A stretch of DNA of 64,000 bases from Azorhizobium sp965227945. Lineage in GTDB: Bacteria > Pseudomonadota > Alphaproteobacteria > Rhizobiales > Xanthobacteraceae. This document shows positions 7,569-16,012 of this stretch, piece after piece; the first letter of the stretch is position 1; the number at the start of each line of letters is the position of its first letter. The notes beneath the pieces are model-generated. The model had not been told where the DNA came from. It ran no database searches and worked only from the letters and a program-made list of their open reading frames with translations. The stretch spans positions 744,001 to 808,000 of the forward strand of contig CBDDGQ010000005.1 in the NCBI GenBank assembly GCA_965227945.1, read 5' to 3'. Position numbers and translations under genes: made by a program.

Positions 7569-9242
7569 CTAGACATGTGCGAACCGCGCCGCGGTGCGCA
7601 GATCGAGGTGGGCAAGACGTTGCTGGGCGGCCTCCAGCGCGGTGCGCACGCCCTCGTCGCCCAGCACCTTGGCGGCCGAGGGGTGGCGGCAGGCGCGCAT
7701 GGCCAGGCTCGCCGCCTTGAGGGCCAGCACCGGCTCCCATTGATCCAGGGTGCGGGCGTCGGCCACCGCCTGCAGGTGCATCACCAGCGGCAGGGCGATG
7801 CCGGGAAGGTCCATGTCGAGACACAATTGGGCCTGGAGGGCCTGGATATCGAACACGGCGCGCCCATCGGCCGCCCGCGCCCGCGCCGCGGCGAGACGGT
7901 CCAGCGCTTCGCTTTTCTTGCCGGCGGCGATCAGGGCGCGCACCGCGTCCTGAAGCTCGGCCAGACCCTCGCTCGGCGCCTCGTCAGCGGCGACCGCCGC
8001 AGAACCCGCCTGCTGGGCGAGCCAGTCGCGGGTGGCGGCGTCGGCAAAGGGGGTGCCGTCGGAGAAGGCCAGATCCACCAGGGTGGGCAGGCGACGGATG
8101 AAACCCGACACCGCCTCCAGCACCGCGTCCACCGCCAAGGCGTAGCGCGGGCCGAGCGCTGCCAGCGCATCGCAGACCAGCCGATGGGCATCGAGCCAAA
8201 AGGGGGCGGCCGCGATCATCCCTTCCAGGGTCCGCACCACCGCCTCATGCTCGCTGGCGCGATGCAGCGCCTCCAAGCTCTGCAGCCGCTGCGCGCCGGG
8301 GGCAAATAATTGCGTGGTCGCCCCGGCCGCCGGCGGCGGAATGAGGATGTCCATCCAGGCGGAGGCCCGGGCCAGGCGATAGCTGCGGGGGTCCGCCAGA
8401 TCCGCCTCCCGCAGACTGGCGGCATGGGCGCGCATGCTGTCGGCCAGCGCGCTGAGCGCCCGCTCCATGTCGGCACCCACCGTGGCGGGGGGCGCCGCAG
8501 CGGGAGGCGGGGGCGGGGCCACGGCCGGGCTGGCTGTCGGCGCGACGGGGGCGGGTGCGACGACGGGGGACGGTAGGGGAACAGCCGCCTCGGCCACGGC
8601 GGCGGATGGGGCGGCGGATTGGGTCGCGGCCTTGGCGGCCGCCTCGGCCTCCGCCGCCGCTGCGCGGGCGATGGCATCCTTGGCGGCGGCAGCCTTGGTG
8701 CGCACGAGGCGCACCAGTTCGCCAATGGCCACTTGTTCTTTCACCAGCTTGCCCGGCAGCACCTGCTGCAGCTCCTCCAGCAGGCTGCTGGCCTGCAGCA
8801 CGGCGGTCGCCTCATCGGGCGCCACATCCATGTCGGTGAGGAGCGCCACCAGGCGGCCGGTCATCCAGTCCACCGCGCCCACACGGGCCCGCTCGCGCTT
8901 GGGGAGAATGTCGTCCCAGTGCTGCGCCACCATGGGGGCGAGCACGGAAAGGCCCACCGCCAGACCGCGCCAGCGCTCCTGCTGGGTCAGAGCGTAGATT
9001 GTCCAGCTGACCAGGAGCAGGTCACGGCCGCGGCTGGCCAGCAGGTTCAGTCCACCATCCGCCACGGCGGCCCACCGAACGCCGCCGGGGCCTTCGGTGT
9101 CGATGCGGCGGACTTCGGTCTCAATCTCTTCAAAGGCGGGATCGTCGCGGATATCGACGCCCAAGGGCGCGGCAGCGGACAGGGGCGCTATGAGGCGCGC
9201 ACAGCGTGCGTCCTCGAAGCCGGCGATAACGAGATCGCTCAT
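7569..9242 (-). CDS. tssA: Type VI secretion system protein TssA (ImpA N-terminal domain family)
   Basis: TssA proteins prime and cap tail-tube/sheath polymerisation. The product from ATG 9242 is 557 residues. The ImpA_N domain spans about residues 8-130 (for example LGVDIRDDPAFEEIETEVRR and QHWDDILPKRERARVGAVDW). A coiled, Ala-rich then Pro/Ala-rich linker covers about 180-290, and the C-terminal half is a VasJ-like helical domain. ATG 9257, giving MIGVG ahead of this start, is an alternative. It is the first visible gene of the tss operon and diverges from the GntR gene at 9571. Confidence 0.92.
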   Translation of the reverse strand: MSDLVIAGFEDARCARLIAPLSAAAPLGVDIRDDPAFEEIETEVRRIDTEGPGGVRWAAVADGGLNLLASRGRDLLLVSWTIYALTQQERWRGLAVGLSVLAPMVAQHWDDILPKRERARVGAVDWMTGRLVALLTDMDVAPDEATAVLQASSLLEELQQVLPGKLVKEQVAIGELVRLVRTKAAAAKDAIARAAAAEAEAAAKAATQSAAPSAAVAEAAVPLPSPVVAPAPVAPTASPAVAPPPPPAAAPPATVGADMERALSALADSMRAHAASLREADLADPRSYRLARASAWMDILIPPPAAGATTQLFAPGAQRLQSLEALHRASEHEAVVRTLEGMIAAAPFWLDAHRLVCDALAALGPRYALAVDAVLEAVSGFIRRLPTLVDLAFSDGTPFADAATRDWLAQQAGSAAVAADEAPSEGLAELQDAVRALIAAGKKSEALDRLAAARARAADGRAVFDIQALQAQLCLDMDLPGIALPLVMHLQAVADARTLDQWEPVLALKAASLAMRACRHPSAAKVLGDEGVRTALEAAQQRLAHLDLRTAARFAHV

Positions 9243-9474
9243 TCCCACCCCGATCATGCGCGCCGGGCAGCCCCCGCCACCAACGGTGCGCCAAGCTCTT
9301 GTCGCTAGGTTGTTTGACGGTGGTGTGAAGACTGAGTTGCGGTCTTGCGACACCCGGAGACCTTGGCCGCGCCGCCGCCATCGGGAACAACCGTCGGCGT
9401 GCGCGCCGCGGGCGGGGAGAGCCGAGCCGTTGCGGTGGCGCGCGGACAGCGGTTCCCGGTCGGCGCCGGTGCGC

Positions 9475-9501
9475 TTGTCCAACTGGCATATCTGATATAC
9501 T
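9475..9501 (+). promoter_or_regulatory. Candidate promoter and operator between tssA and the GntR gene
   Basis: TTGTCC (9475-9480) and TATACT (9496-9501) resemble -35 and -10 boxes with a short 15-bp spacer, pointing toward the GntR gene. ATATCTGATAT (9488-9498) is an 11-bp perfect palindrome around one central base and overlaps the -10, a plausible autoregulatory operator because FCD-type GntR proteins bind short AT-rich inverted repeats. The rest of the 328-nt divergent gap 9243-9570 shows no gene and no clear tssA promoter. Confidence 0.4.
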
Positions 9502-9570
9502 AGTCGACATGTGACATGGGACGGCGACCAGCGCAGCTGGCGGATCGTCCCGGCGCTTGAGGAAACGACC

Positions 9571-10326
9571 ATGCGACGCCGGTTGGCCGCCGGCCTCCCC
9601 TTATCCTGGGGCGGCGACGGCAGCCGCGGCTTGACCGCGGCCAACATCATTCATCACAGCCTGCGGGACGACATCGTCTCGCTGCGCCGCCGTCCGGGCG
9701 AGACGATTTCCGAGAAGGACATCGCCGCCGCCCATGGGGTGAGCCGCACACCGGTGCGGGAGGCGCTGTTGCGCCTGGCGGACGAAGGGCTGGTGGAGAT
9801 CGCCCCCAAGTCCGGCACCTTCGTCTCCCGCATTCCGGTGGACTCCTTGCCGGAATCCATCGTCGCCCGGCAGGCGCTGGAGGAAGTCACCGCCCGCGCG
9901 GCGGCCGAGCAGGCCACCGGCAGCGCCATCTCCGGGATGCGCGCCATCCTGGAGCGCCAGGCGGAAGTGGCCGCTTTGGGACAGCAGGACCGCTTCTATG
10001 AAGCCGACGAGGCCCTGCACGAGGCCATCGCCGCCGCGGCGCGCTATCCCGGCCTGTGGCGCATGGTGCAGCAGCTGAAGATGCAGGTGGATCGCTATCG
10101 CCGCCTGACCCTGCCGCAGCCCGGCCGGATGGAACGGGTCATCGCTGAGCATGCGGTGGTGGTGGACGCCATTGCCGCCCACGATCCCGGCCGCGCCGCC
10201 GCCGCCATGCGCGCCCATGTGGAAGGGCTGCGCGTCAGCCTGGGCGAGATCCGCGACGTGAACCCCGGCTATTTCATCGGCGACATGGACGAGGTGGCAC
10301 ACCATGCCGACCAGCCGCCCCGCTGA
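9571..10326 (+). CDS. GntR-family transcriptional regulator, FCD/FadR subfamily
   Basis: A DNA-binding regulator of 251 residues from ATG 9571, chosen because GAGGAAA lies 5 nt upstream; a GTG at 9511 would add 20 unconserved residues. The winged helix-turn-helix spans about residues 24-90 and contains the diagnostic HGVSRTPVREALLRLADEGL. The all-helical FCD effector domain covers about 95-225, with possible metal/ligand residues in ALHEAIAAAA, EHAVVVDAI and MRAHVEGL. It lies 96 nt upstream of an amino-acid ABC importer on the same strand, so it is probably its local regulator. The ligand is unknown. Confidence 0.88.
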   Translation: MRRRLAAGLPLSWGGDGSRGLTAANIIHHSLRDDIVSLRRRPGETISEKDIAAAHGVSRTPVREALLRLADEGLVEIAPKSGTFVSRIPVDSLPESIVARQALEEVTARAAAEQATGSAISGMRAILERQAEVAALGQQDRFYEADEALHEAIAAAARYPGLWRMVQQLKMQVDRYRRLTLPQPGRMERVIAEHAVVVDAIAAHDPGRAAAAMRAHVEGLRVSLGEIRDVNPGYFIGDMDEVAHHADQPPR

Positions 10327-10422
10327 TCTCCGCGCGGTGGCCCCGCGCACCGGCATCGCGCGGCTCATCCCCCCGCGGATCCGGGGCCTGAACGTTCCCG
10401 ATGGCCGGCGACGGACGCACCC

Positions 10423-11106
10423 ATGAAGTACAAGTTCGATTTCGAGGCTCTGGCGGAATACTGGCCGCAATTGCTGGACGGCGCGCTGCTGACCATGGAG
10501 ATGACCGCCATCGCCACGGTTGCCGGGCTGGCGTTCGGCACCGCGGTGGCCATCGGCCGACGGTCGCCCAACCGATTGCTGTCGCGGCTGTCCGGCGCCT
10601 ATGTGGAGACGGTGCGCAACACGCCGTTCCTGATCCAGCTCTTCTTCATCTATTTCGGCCTGTCCAGCGCCGGCCTGCGGCTGCCGGTGTTCTTTGCCGC
10701 GGTGATCGCCATGGTGTTCAACGTGGCGGCCTACACCGCCGAGATCGTGCGGGCCGGCATGGACGCCACCCCGCGCGGGCAACTGGAAGCGGCCGACAGC
10801 CTCGGCCTGTCCACGCCGCAGATCTATTGGCACATCATCCTGCGCCCGGCGCTGGAGCGGGTGTATCCGGCGCTCACCGCGCAATTCATCCTGATGATGC
10901 TGGCCACCTCGGTCACTTCGCAGGTCTCCGCCGAAGAATTGACCGGGGTGGCGAACAACATCCAGTCGAACACCTTCCGCTCGTTCGAGACCTTCATCGT
11001 GGTGGCGGGGATCTATCTGCTGCTCACCCTCATCATGAAATTCGCCTTCTGGCTGCTGGGGCTGGCGCTGTTCACGCGGCGCCGCCGCCTCGGCACGGCC
11101 CTTTAG
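10423..11106 (+). CDS. Polar amino-acid ABC transporter permease (HisM/GlnP family)
   Basis: Inner-membrane permease of an amino-acid importer, 227 residues. It has the His/Glu/Gln/Arg permease features: a first membrane segment with LLDGALLTMEMTAIATVAGL, the N-terminal signature YVETVRNTPFLIQLFFIYFG, and the EAA-type coupling loop GQLEAADSLGLSTPQIYWHI that docks on the ATPase. About five membrane helices are visible. It is the first gene of a four-gene unit and ends 9 nt before the second permease. The substrate is inferred only at class level (polar amino acid or derivative). Confidence 0.9.
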   Translation: MKYKFDFEALAEYWPQLLDGALLTMEMTAIATVAGLAFGTAVAIGRRSPNRLLSRLSGAYVETVRNTPFLIQLFFIYFGLSSAGLRLPVFFAAVIAMVFNVAAYTAEIVRAGMDATPRGQLEAADSLGLSTPQIYWHIILRPALERVYPALTAQFILMMLATSVTSQVSAEELTGVANNIQSNTFRSFETFIVVAGIYLLLTLIMKFAFWLLGLALFTRRRRLGTAL

Positions 11107-11115
11107 GAGCGCGGG

Positions 11116-11769
11116 ATGGCCCAGACCTTTACCCTCGCCCATATCGGCTACATGCTTCAGGGCGTCCTGTGGACCTTGATCCTCTCGGCGCTGGCCTTCG
11201 CCTTGGGCGGGGTCGCCGGGTTCGGCATGATGCTGCTGCGCATCTCGCAGTTCCGCCTGGTGCGGCAGCTGTCCTTCGTGGTGGTGCAGATCATCCAGGG
11301 CATCCCGCTGCTGGTGATCCTGTTCGCGGTCTATTTCGGCCTCGGCATCCTGGGCGTGCAGGTGCCGCCGCTGGCCGCTGCCGGCGTCGCCATGATGATC
11401 TATTGCGCCGCCTTCCTGGCGGAGATCTGGCGTGGCTGCGTGCTGGCGGTGCCCCGCACCCAGTTCGAGGCCGCCGAGTGCCTGGCGCTGACCCGCTGGC
11501 AGACCCTGCGCAAGGTGATCCTGCCGCAGGCCCTGCGCATCGCCACCCCGCCCACCGTGGGCTTCATGGTGCAGGTGGTGAAGAGCACCTCGCTCGCCTC
11601 GGTGGTGGGCTTCGTGGAGCTGACCCGCGCGGCGCAGATCATCAACAATTCCACCTTCCAACCGTTCCTCGTGTTCGGGATCGCCGGCGCCATGTATTTC
11701 GCCGTGTGCTGGCCCCTGAGCGCCTGGAGCCGCGTGCTCGAAAGGAAGCTCCATGTCGGCCGTCATTGA
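11116..11769 (+). CDS. Polar amino-acid ABC transporter permease (second subunit)
   Basis: Second membrane subunit of the same importer, 217 residues, with AGGAGC just upstream of ATG 11116. The family signature (VVQIIQGIPLLVILFAVYFG) and EAA loop (TQFEAAECLALTRWQTLRKV) are both present, and five hydrophobic helices can be traced. Its last 17 nt overlap the start of the ATPase gene. It should form a heterodimer with the permease at 10423-11106. Confidence 0.9.
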   Translation: MAQTFTLAHIGYMLQGVLWTLILSALAFALGGVAGFGMMLLRISQFRLVRQLSFVVVQIIQGIPLLVILFAVYFGLGILGVQVPPLAAAGVAMMIYCAAFLAEIWRGCVLAVPRTQFEAAECLALTRWQTLRKVILPQALRIATPPTVGFMVQVVKSTSLASVVGFVELTRAAQIINNSTFQPFLVFGIAGAMYFAVCWPLSAWSRVLERKLHVGRH

Positions 11770-12481
11770 GCTGAAGGATGTTCACAAAAGCTTCGGCGCG
11801 GTGGAGGTGCTCAAGGGCGTCTCCCTGAGCGTCCAGCGGGGCGAGGCCATCGCGGTGATCGGCCGCTCAGGATCGGGCAAATCCACGGCTCTGCGCTGCG
11901 TCAACCGGCTCGAGACCATCCAGGCGGGCGAGATCTTCGTCTGCGACCATGCGGTCCACGATCCGAAGCTCGAGGTGCGCAAGCTGCGCCTCGACGTGGG
12001 CATGGTGTTCCAGAGCTACAATCTCTTCCCGCACCTGACCGTGGAGGAGAACATCATGCTCGCCCCGGTCACGGTGAAGAAGCAGAAGAAGGCCGAGGCC
12101 CGCCAACTGGCGGCCGAAGCCCTGGCGCGGGTGGGGCTCGCCGAGAAGGCGCAGGCCTATCCCGAGCAGCTCTCCGGCGGCCAGCAGCAGCGCGTCGCCA
12201 TCGCCCGATCGCTGGCCATGCAGCCGCAGGTGATGCTGTTCGACGAGGTGACCTCGGCGCTGGATCCCGAACTCACCGGCGAGGTGCTGCGGGTCATGGA
12301 AGACCTCGCCAAGGGCGGCATGACCATGCTGGTGGTGACCCATGAGATGGGCTTTGCCCGCCGGGTCGCCGATCGCATCGTCTTCATGCATCAGGGGCTG
12401 GTCTGGGAGGTGGGCACCGGCGACATGCTGGCCGATCCGCAGACCCCGGAATTGCGCGCCTTCATGTCTCACGGCCTCTAG
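11753..12481 (+). CDS. Polar amino-acid ABC transporter ATP-binding protein (GlnQ/HisP family)
   Basis: Cytoplasmic ATPase of the importer, 242 residues. Walker A is GRSGSGKST (37-45), the Q-loop Gln is at 87, the signature LSGGQQQRVAIAR begins at 140, Walker B MLFDE lies at 161-165, and the H-loop His is in VVTHEMGFAR. Close similarity to GlnQ-type ATPases is evident along the whole length. It is translationally overlapped with the upstream permease and followed by the binding-protein gene. Confidence 0.94.
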   Translation: MSAVIELKDVHKSFGAVEVLKGVSLSVQRGEAIAVIGRSGSGKSTALRCVNRLETIQAGEIFVCDHAVHDPKLEVRKLRLDVGMVFQSYNLFPHLTVEENIMLAPVTVKKQKKAEARQLAAEALARVGLAEKAQAYPEQLSGGQQQRVAIARSLAMQPQVMLFDEVTSALDPELTGEVLRVMEDLAKGGMTMLVVTHEMGFARRVADRIVFMHQGLVWEVGTGDMLADPQTPELRAFMSHGL

Positions 12482-12551
12482 CCGCGTCTTTGTTTTTCCC
12501 AACCCGGCGCAGTCCGGGATCTCGCCCACGCCACCCCAGGAGGACAACGCC

Positions 12552-13358
12552 ATGACCGTGTGGACCAAGTTCGGTGCCATTGCCTTTGCCGCCGCAACCC
12601 TGGCCTGCGCCACCGCCCCGGCGGCGCGCGCGGACCAGCTGGATGACATCCTCAAGGCCAAGAAGATCCGCGTCGCGGTGGTGCTCGGCACGCCGCTGTT
12701 CTCGTTCGCCGGGCCGGATCTGAAGCCCACGGGCTCGGATGTGGAGACCGCCCGCATGCTGGCCAAGGACATGGGCGTCGAGGTGGAGTGGGTGGAGATC
12801 ACCACCGCCGCCCGCGTGCCCACCATTCAGACCGGCAAGGCGGACATTCTGGTGGCTTCGCTCGGCATCACGCCGGAGCGCAAGAAGGTGATCGACTTCA
12901 CCATTCCCTACGCCACGCTGGACATCGTGGTCGCGGCCCCCGAGGGCGCGGCGATCAAGGATTATGCCGACCTCACCGGCAAGCGGGTGGGCCTGACCCG
13001 CGCGACGGTCAACGATCAATTGGTGACCGCCAATGCCAAGGGCGCCGAGATCGTGCGCTTCGAGGACGACGCCACCCTGATCTCGGCGGCGGTGTCGGGC
13101 CAGGTGGACATCGTCTCCACCCAGCCGCCGCTGATCGCGGTGATGAACGAGAAGCGGCCGGACCGGCCGCTGAAGACCAAGTTCGTCATGCGCGAGCTCA
13201 ATCTGGGCATCGCCCTGCCGCAGAACGAACCGCGCCTGAAGGCGTGGCTGGACGACTGGATCCGCAAGAACATGGCCAGCGGCGCTTTGCCGGCCATGTT
13301 CGCCAAGTTCCACGGCCGCGAGCTGCCGAAGGATCTGGCGGACCGCGTGGTCAACTGA
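12552..13358 (+). CDS. Amino-acid ABC transporter periplasmic substrate-binding protein
   Basis: Periplasmic binding protein, family 3, 268 residues. ATG 12552 is preceded by a strong AGGAGG at 12538-12543, and an N-terminal signal peptide ends at about AARA (27). The type II fold is recognisable from KIRVAVVLGTPLFSFAGPD, QTGKADILVASLGITPERKK, DFTIPYATLDIVVAA and the ligand-site region DLTGKRVGLTRAT. The strong ribosome site fits the usual excess of binding protein over transporter. It ends the operon, 23 nt before a terminator hairpin. The ligand cannot be read from sequence. Confidence 0.93.
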   Translation: MTVWTKFGAIAFAAATLACATAPAARADQLDDILKAKKIRVAVVLGTPLFSFAGPDLKPTGSDVETARMLAKDMGVEVEWVEITTAARVPTIQTGKADILVASLGITPERKKVIDFTIPYATLDIVVAAPEGAAIKDYADLTGKRVGLTRATVNDQLVTANAKGAEIVRFEDDATLISAAVSGQVDIVSTQPPLIAVMNEKRPDRPLKTKFVMRELNLGIALPQNEPRLKAWLDDWIRKNMASGALPAMFAKFHGRELPKDLADRVVN

Positions 13359-13381
13359 CGGGCCCGGTCGCAGAAACGCAA

Positions 13382-13411
13382 ACGGCCCGGAGCGGGGACG
13401 CTCCGGGCCGT
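13382..13411. terminator. Bidirectional terminator between the ABC importer and the GH17-like gene
   Basis: ACGGCCCGGAGC (13382-13393) pairs perfectly with GCTCCGGGCCGT (13400-13411), a 12-bp stem with a 6-nt loop, followed by TCGTCTGTTT on the plus strand. It lies between convergent genes ending at 13358 and 13432, so it can serve both. Confidence 0.85.
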
Positions 13412-13431
13412 CGTCTGTTTCGGGGGCCTGG

Positions 13432-15798
13432 TCAGACCAGCAGTTGGTGGCCCGCACTGCTGGTGAAATCCAGTTGCACCACGAGGTCGTTATAATCGTG
13501 GTCCCCGCCGCCATAGAGGTCTTCCCACCCCCAGGTGTTGAGGCCGTAGTTCCACAGATGGCCCACATGCTGGCCATCCACCACCTCATTGCCGTCGGCG
13601 AAGGCGAAATAGGTGTGCCCGCCCGAGGTGAGGCGCATGGCGATGAGATCCCCGGCATTCACATGGGTGATGGCGCTTTCGCTATATTCCCCCATCCCCG
13701 CCCCGGTCACCGACGTCCCACCGTCGGCGGTGTGGTAGGCGCGGGCGAGACTGGCCAGATCATACCCCGGGTCGCCCGGCTTCAGGCCGTTGATGGTGCC
13801 GGAATAGTCGTCCACCTTGTAGAAGGTCACGGAGCTGTCCTGCGCGCCGGCTTGACGCATGCGGATGATCGCAGTCTGGTCGCTGGCCCCATTGGCGGTC
13901 TCCGCCACCGCCACCGCACGCGCCACGTGCACGGCCTCGTCGCCGGAGACGAAATCCACGAACCCCGAGGAGCTGGAGAGGTTGATCTGCGGCGTGGTGG
14001 CCGCGGTGCCGTCGATGCCCACGGCGACGCTCGTGCCCGCCGCCACATTGGCCTGGAAGCTCGCCGTCTGGGACTGGTGGTCGAACAGCGTCACCAAGGC
14101 CGAGGAGAAGCCGGACTGCAAGGTCTGCTGGGCGAACTGGCTGGACCAGGCATAGCTGTTCCCGGCGGTGCCGGACAACGCATGACTGGTGCCGTCCAGG
14201 CTCACGGTGACCTGGGAATTGTCCGCCAGGATCGGCTGGAACAGCAAGGTCTCGGAGGCCACGGCGGTGACGGCGCTGCCGCTGGCGGCCAGCACACCGG
14301 GGGTGTGGAAATAGGCCTCGGCATGGGCGAGCGCGGTGAGCACCCGCGGCAGCAGCGCCTCATTGGCGATCCCGAGGCCGGTGATGAGGTCATACCCCGG
14401 CCCGGTGCTCGAGGTGATGCTGGCGAAGGCGAGATCGGTGCCCACATGGTTGAAGGCGCCGGGAGACACGACCGACGCCATCTGAAGCAGCGCCGACAGA
14501 TCTGACGGAACGGCGAGCCCCTGGTCCGTGAAGGCGGCGACAATGCGCGACATCAAGCCGGTGGACAGCGCGCTGGCGTCGTGCGCGGCGTCCGTGTTCC
14601 ACGCGGTCAGCACCAGGTTCATGACCGAGCTGGCGTCTGCCGTGAGACTGGTGAGCCCGGAGCCCACCATCGTGTGCAGGGTGCCCAGATCCCCGGCGCT
14701 GGCCAAAGCGACCGCCCGGGCGGCGAGCGCGCTGGTGAGCTGGGCTGTGGGGGTCGAGACCCAGCTGGGCAGGACGATGCCCGCTTTCAGCCCGGCGGGC
14801 TGGTAGGTGGCGGACTGGGCATAGATGCCGTAGTCGGATTCATAGTCGCCCCAGGAGGGCTGGTCGAAGGCGTCGAAGGCAAACAGCGGGATGGTCTTGC
14901 CGTTGTTGGCCGTTTCCATCGCATCGAGCCAGGCGAAGATCTGGTTATAGACCGTGGCCTGGTTGGTCGTGGGATTGTTGTAATAAGTTGTATAACCGGT
15001 CTCGCCCACATAGACGCCGACCGCGCCCGCCAGGGTATTTTCGACACCCTGAAAATATTGCTCCACCGGCGTGAAATCGGTGGAGGATTGCGGGCCCAGC
15101 GACGTGCCCTGTGTATATTGATTATAGAGGACGAACGGCGAATTGCTGTTCCAGCTACTGCTCCAATGGCTCTCGATATAGCTGGTGGCCATTGTCGAGA
15201 TGACATTGGTGCTGCCGTAATTGGCGATCGTGGTGGAGATGGGAATGCTGCCCAACCCCGCCGCCGCCATGGAGGTCTGCAAATTGGTGAAGGATTGCTG
15301 GATCCAGGTCTGGTAGCTGGCGAAATTCGGGTCTGAAGGCGGAGGGCCGTTCTGGTCGATTTCATTGCCGAGCAAGATGGCGGACAGGTGCGCCTGCACC
15401 GCCGCCACACTGCCGAACGACGAGATCAGCATCTGCACCCAGGCGTCCGTATAGGTCGAGCTGGTCATCAGTCCGGGGGACCAGGCCGTACCGTAGCCCC
15501 CCTGGGCCAGGGCGCTGTTGTTGGTCCCCATGACCAGTTCGACGGCCGACGTCCCGGTGACGTAGGAGATCACCTGCTGCTGCGTGCTGTCCATCACCGG
15601 CGTGGTGGGCGTCGCGGTGCCCACGGCGGCGTCGTGATAGGTGCGGATCAACTGGAAATCGGCGGTGATGGCCGCAAGGTCGGCGGGAATGGAATAGCCG
15701 ACGCGGCCGTTCTCCCAGCTCTCGTAATTGATGCCCAGATTGTAACCGAAGGGGCTGTTGGTCGGGACCAGGGAGTAGTTTGTGCTCGTGTTACCCAT
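13432..15798 (-). CDS. Large GH17-like glycan hydrolase with C-terminal DUF4114 domain
   Basis: A 788-residue protein with no evident Sec signal. The first 330 residues look like a family 17-type TIM barrel: the acid/base motif GNE at 144-146 (ILLGNEIDQNG) and the nucleophile motif GETGY with Glu266 (VYVGETGYTTYYNN) correspond to the GNE and ETGW signatures of beta-1,3-glucanases. A central Ala/Ser-rich region (about 345-500) is unassigned. The C-terminus (about 650-785) resembles DUF4114, with the acidic loop WEDLYGGGDHDYNDLVV near 755-770, usually found in calcium-binding secreted proteins. An unconventional (type I-like) export route is plausible but no exporter is adjacent. The substrate is inferred. 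Confidence 0.7.
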   Translation of the reverse strand: MGNTSTNYSLVPTNSPFGYNLGINYESWENGRVGYSIPADLAAITADFQLIRTYHDAAVGTATPTTPVMDSTQQQVISYVTGTSAVELVMGTNNSALAQGGYGTAWSPGLMTSSTYTDAWVQMLISSFGSVAAVQAHLSAILLGNEIDQNGPPPSDPNFASYQTWIQQSFTNLQTSMAAAGLGSIPISTTIANYGSTNVISTMATSYIESHWSSSWNSNSPFVLYNQYTQGTSLGPQSSTDFTPVEQYFQGVENTLAGAVGVYVGETGYTTYYNNPTTNQATVYNQIFAWLDAMETANNGKTIPLFAFDAFDQPSWGDYESDYGIYAQSATYQPAGLKAGIVLPSWVSTPTAQLTSALAARAVALASAGDLGTLHTMVGSGLTSLTADASSVMNLVLTAWNTDAAHDASALSTGLMSRIVAAFTDQGLAVPSDLSALLQMASVVSPGAFNHVGTDLAFASITSSTGPGYDLITGLGIANEALLPRVLTALAHAEAYFHTPGVLAASGSAVTAVASETLLFQPILADNSQVTVSLDGTSHALSGTAGNSYAWSSQFAQQTLQSGFSSALVTLFDHQSQTASFQANVAAGTSVAVGIDGTAATTPQINLSSSSGFVDFVSGDEAVHVARAVAVAETANGASDQTAIIRMRQAGAQDSSVTFYKVDDYSGTINGLKPGDPGYDLASLARAYHTADGGTSVTGAGMGEYSESAITHVNAGDLIAMRLTSGGHTYFAFADGNEVVDGQHVGHLWNYGLNTWGWEDLYGGGDHDYNDLVVQLDFTSSAGHQLLV

Positions 15799-16012
15799 CG
15801 GACGCCCCTACGCCTGCGCGCCAAAGGCCCTTGGCGCAACCCCCGGTGCGCCCAGCGCGGGCGCTATGGCTTGAGCGGTACCGGAGCCCTGTGGCAAACA
15901 CAAGACAGAAGAGACCGAGACGCGGCCAACTGGCGCGCCGCTGATTGCGTGAGGCTAGGCTATTCGCCCCGGCGCTCCTGAACATCCGGCCGATTGGGAC
16001 GTCAGCGCACCC

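Noticed and set aside
15818..15837. GCGCCAA/TTGGCGC hairpin upstream of the GH17-like gene
   Set aside because: Only 7 bp and without a T-tract; not enough to call a terminator or operator.
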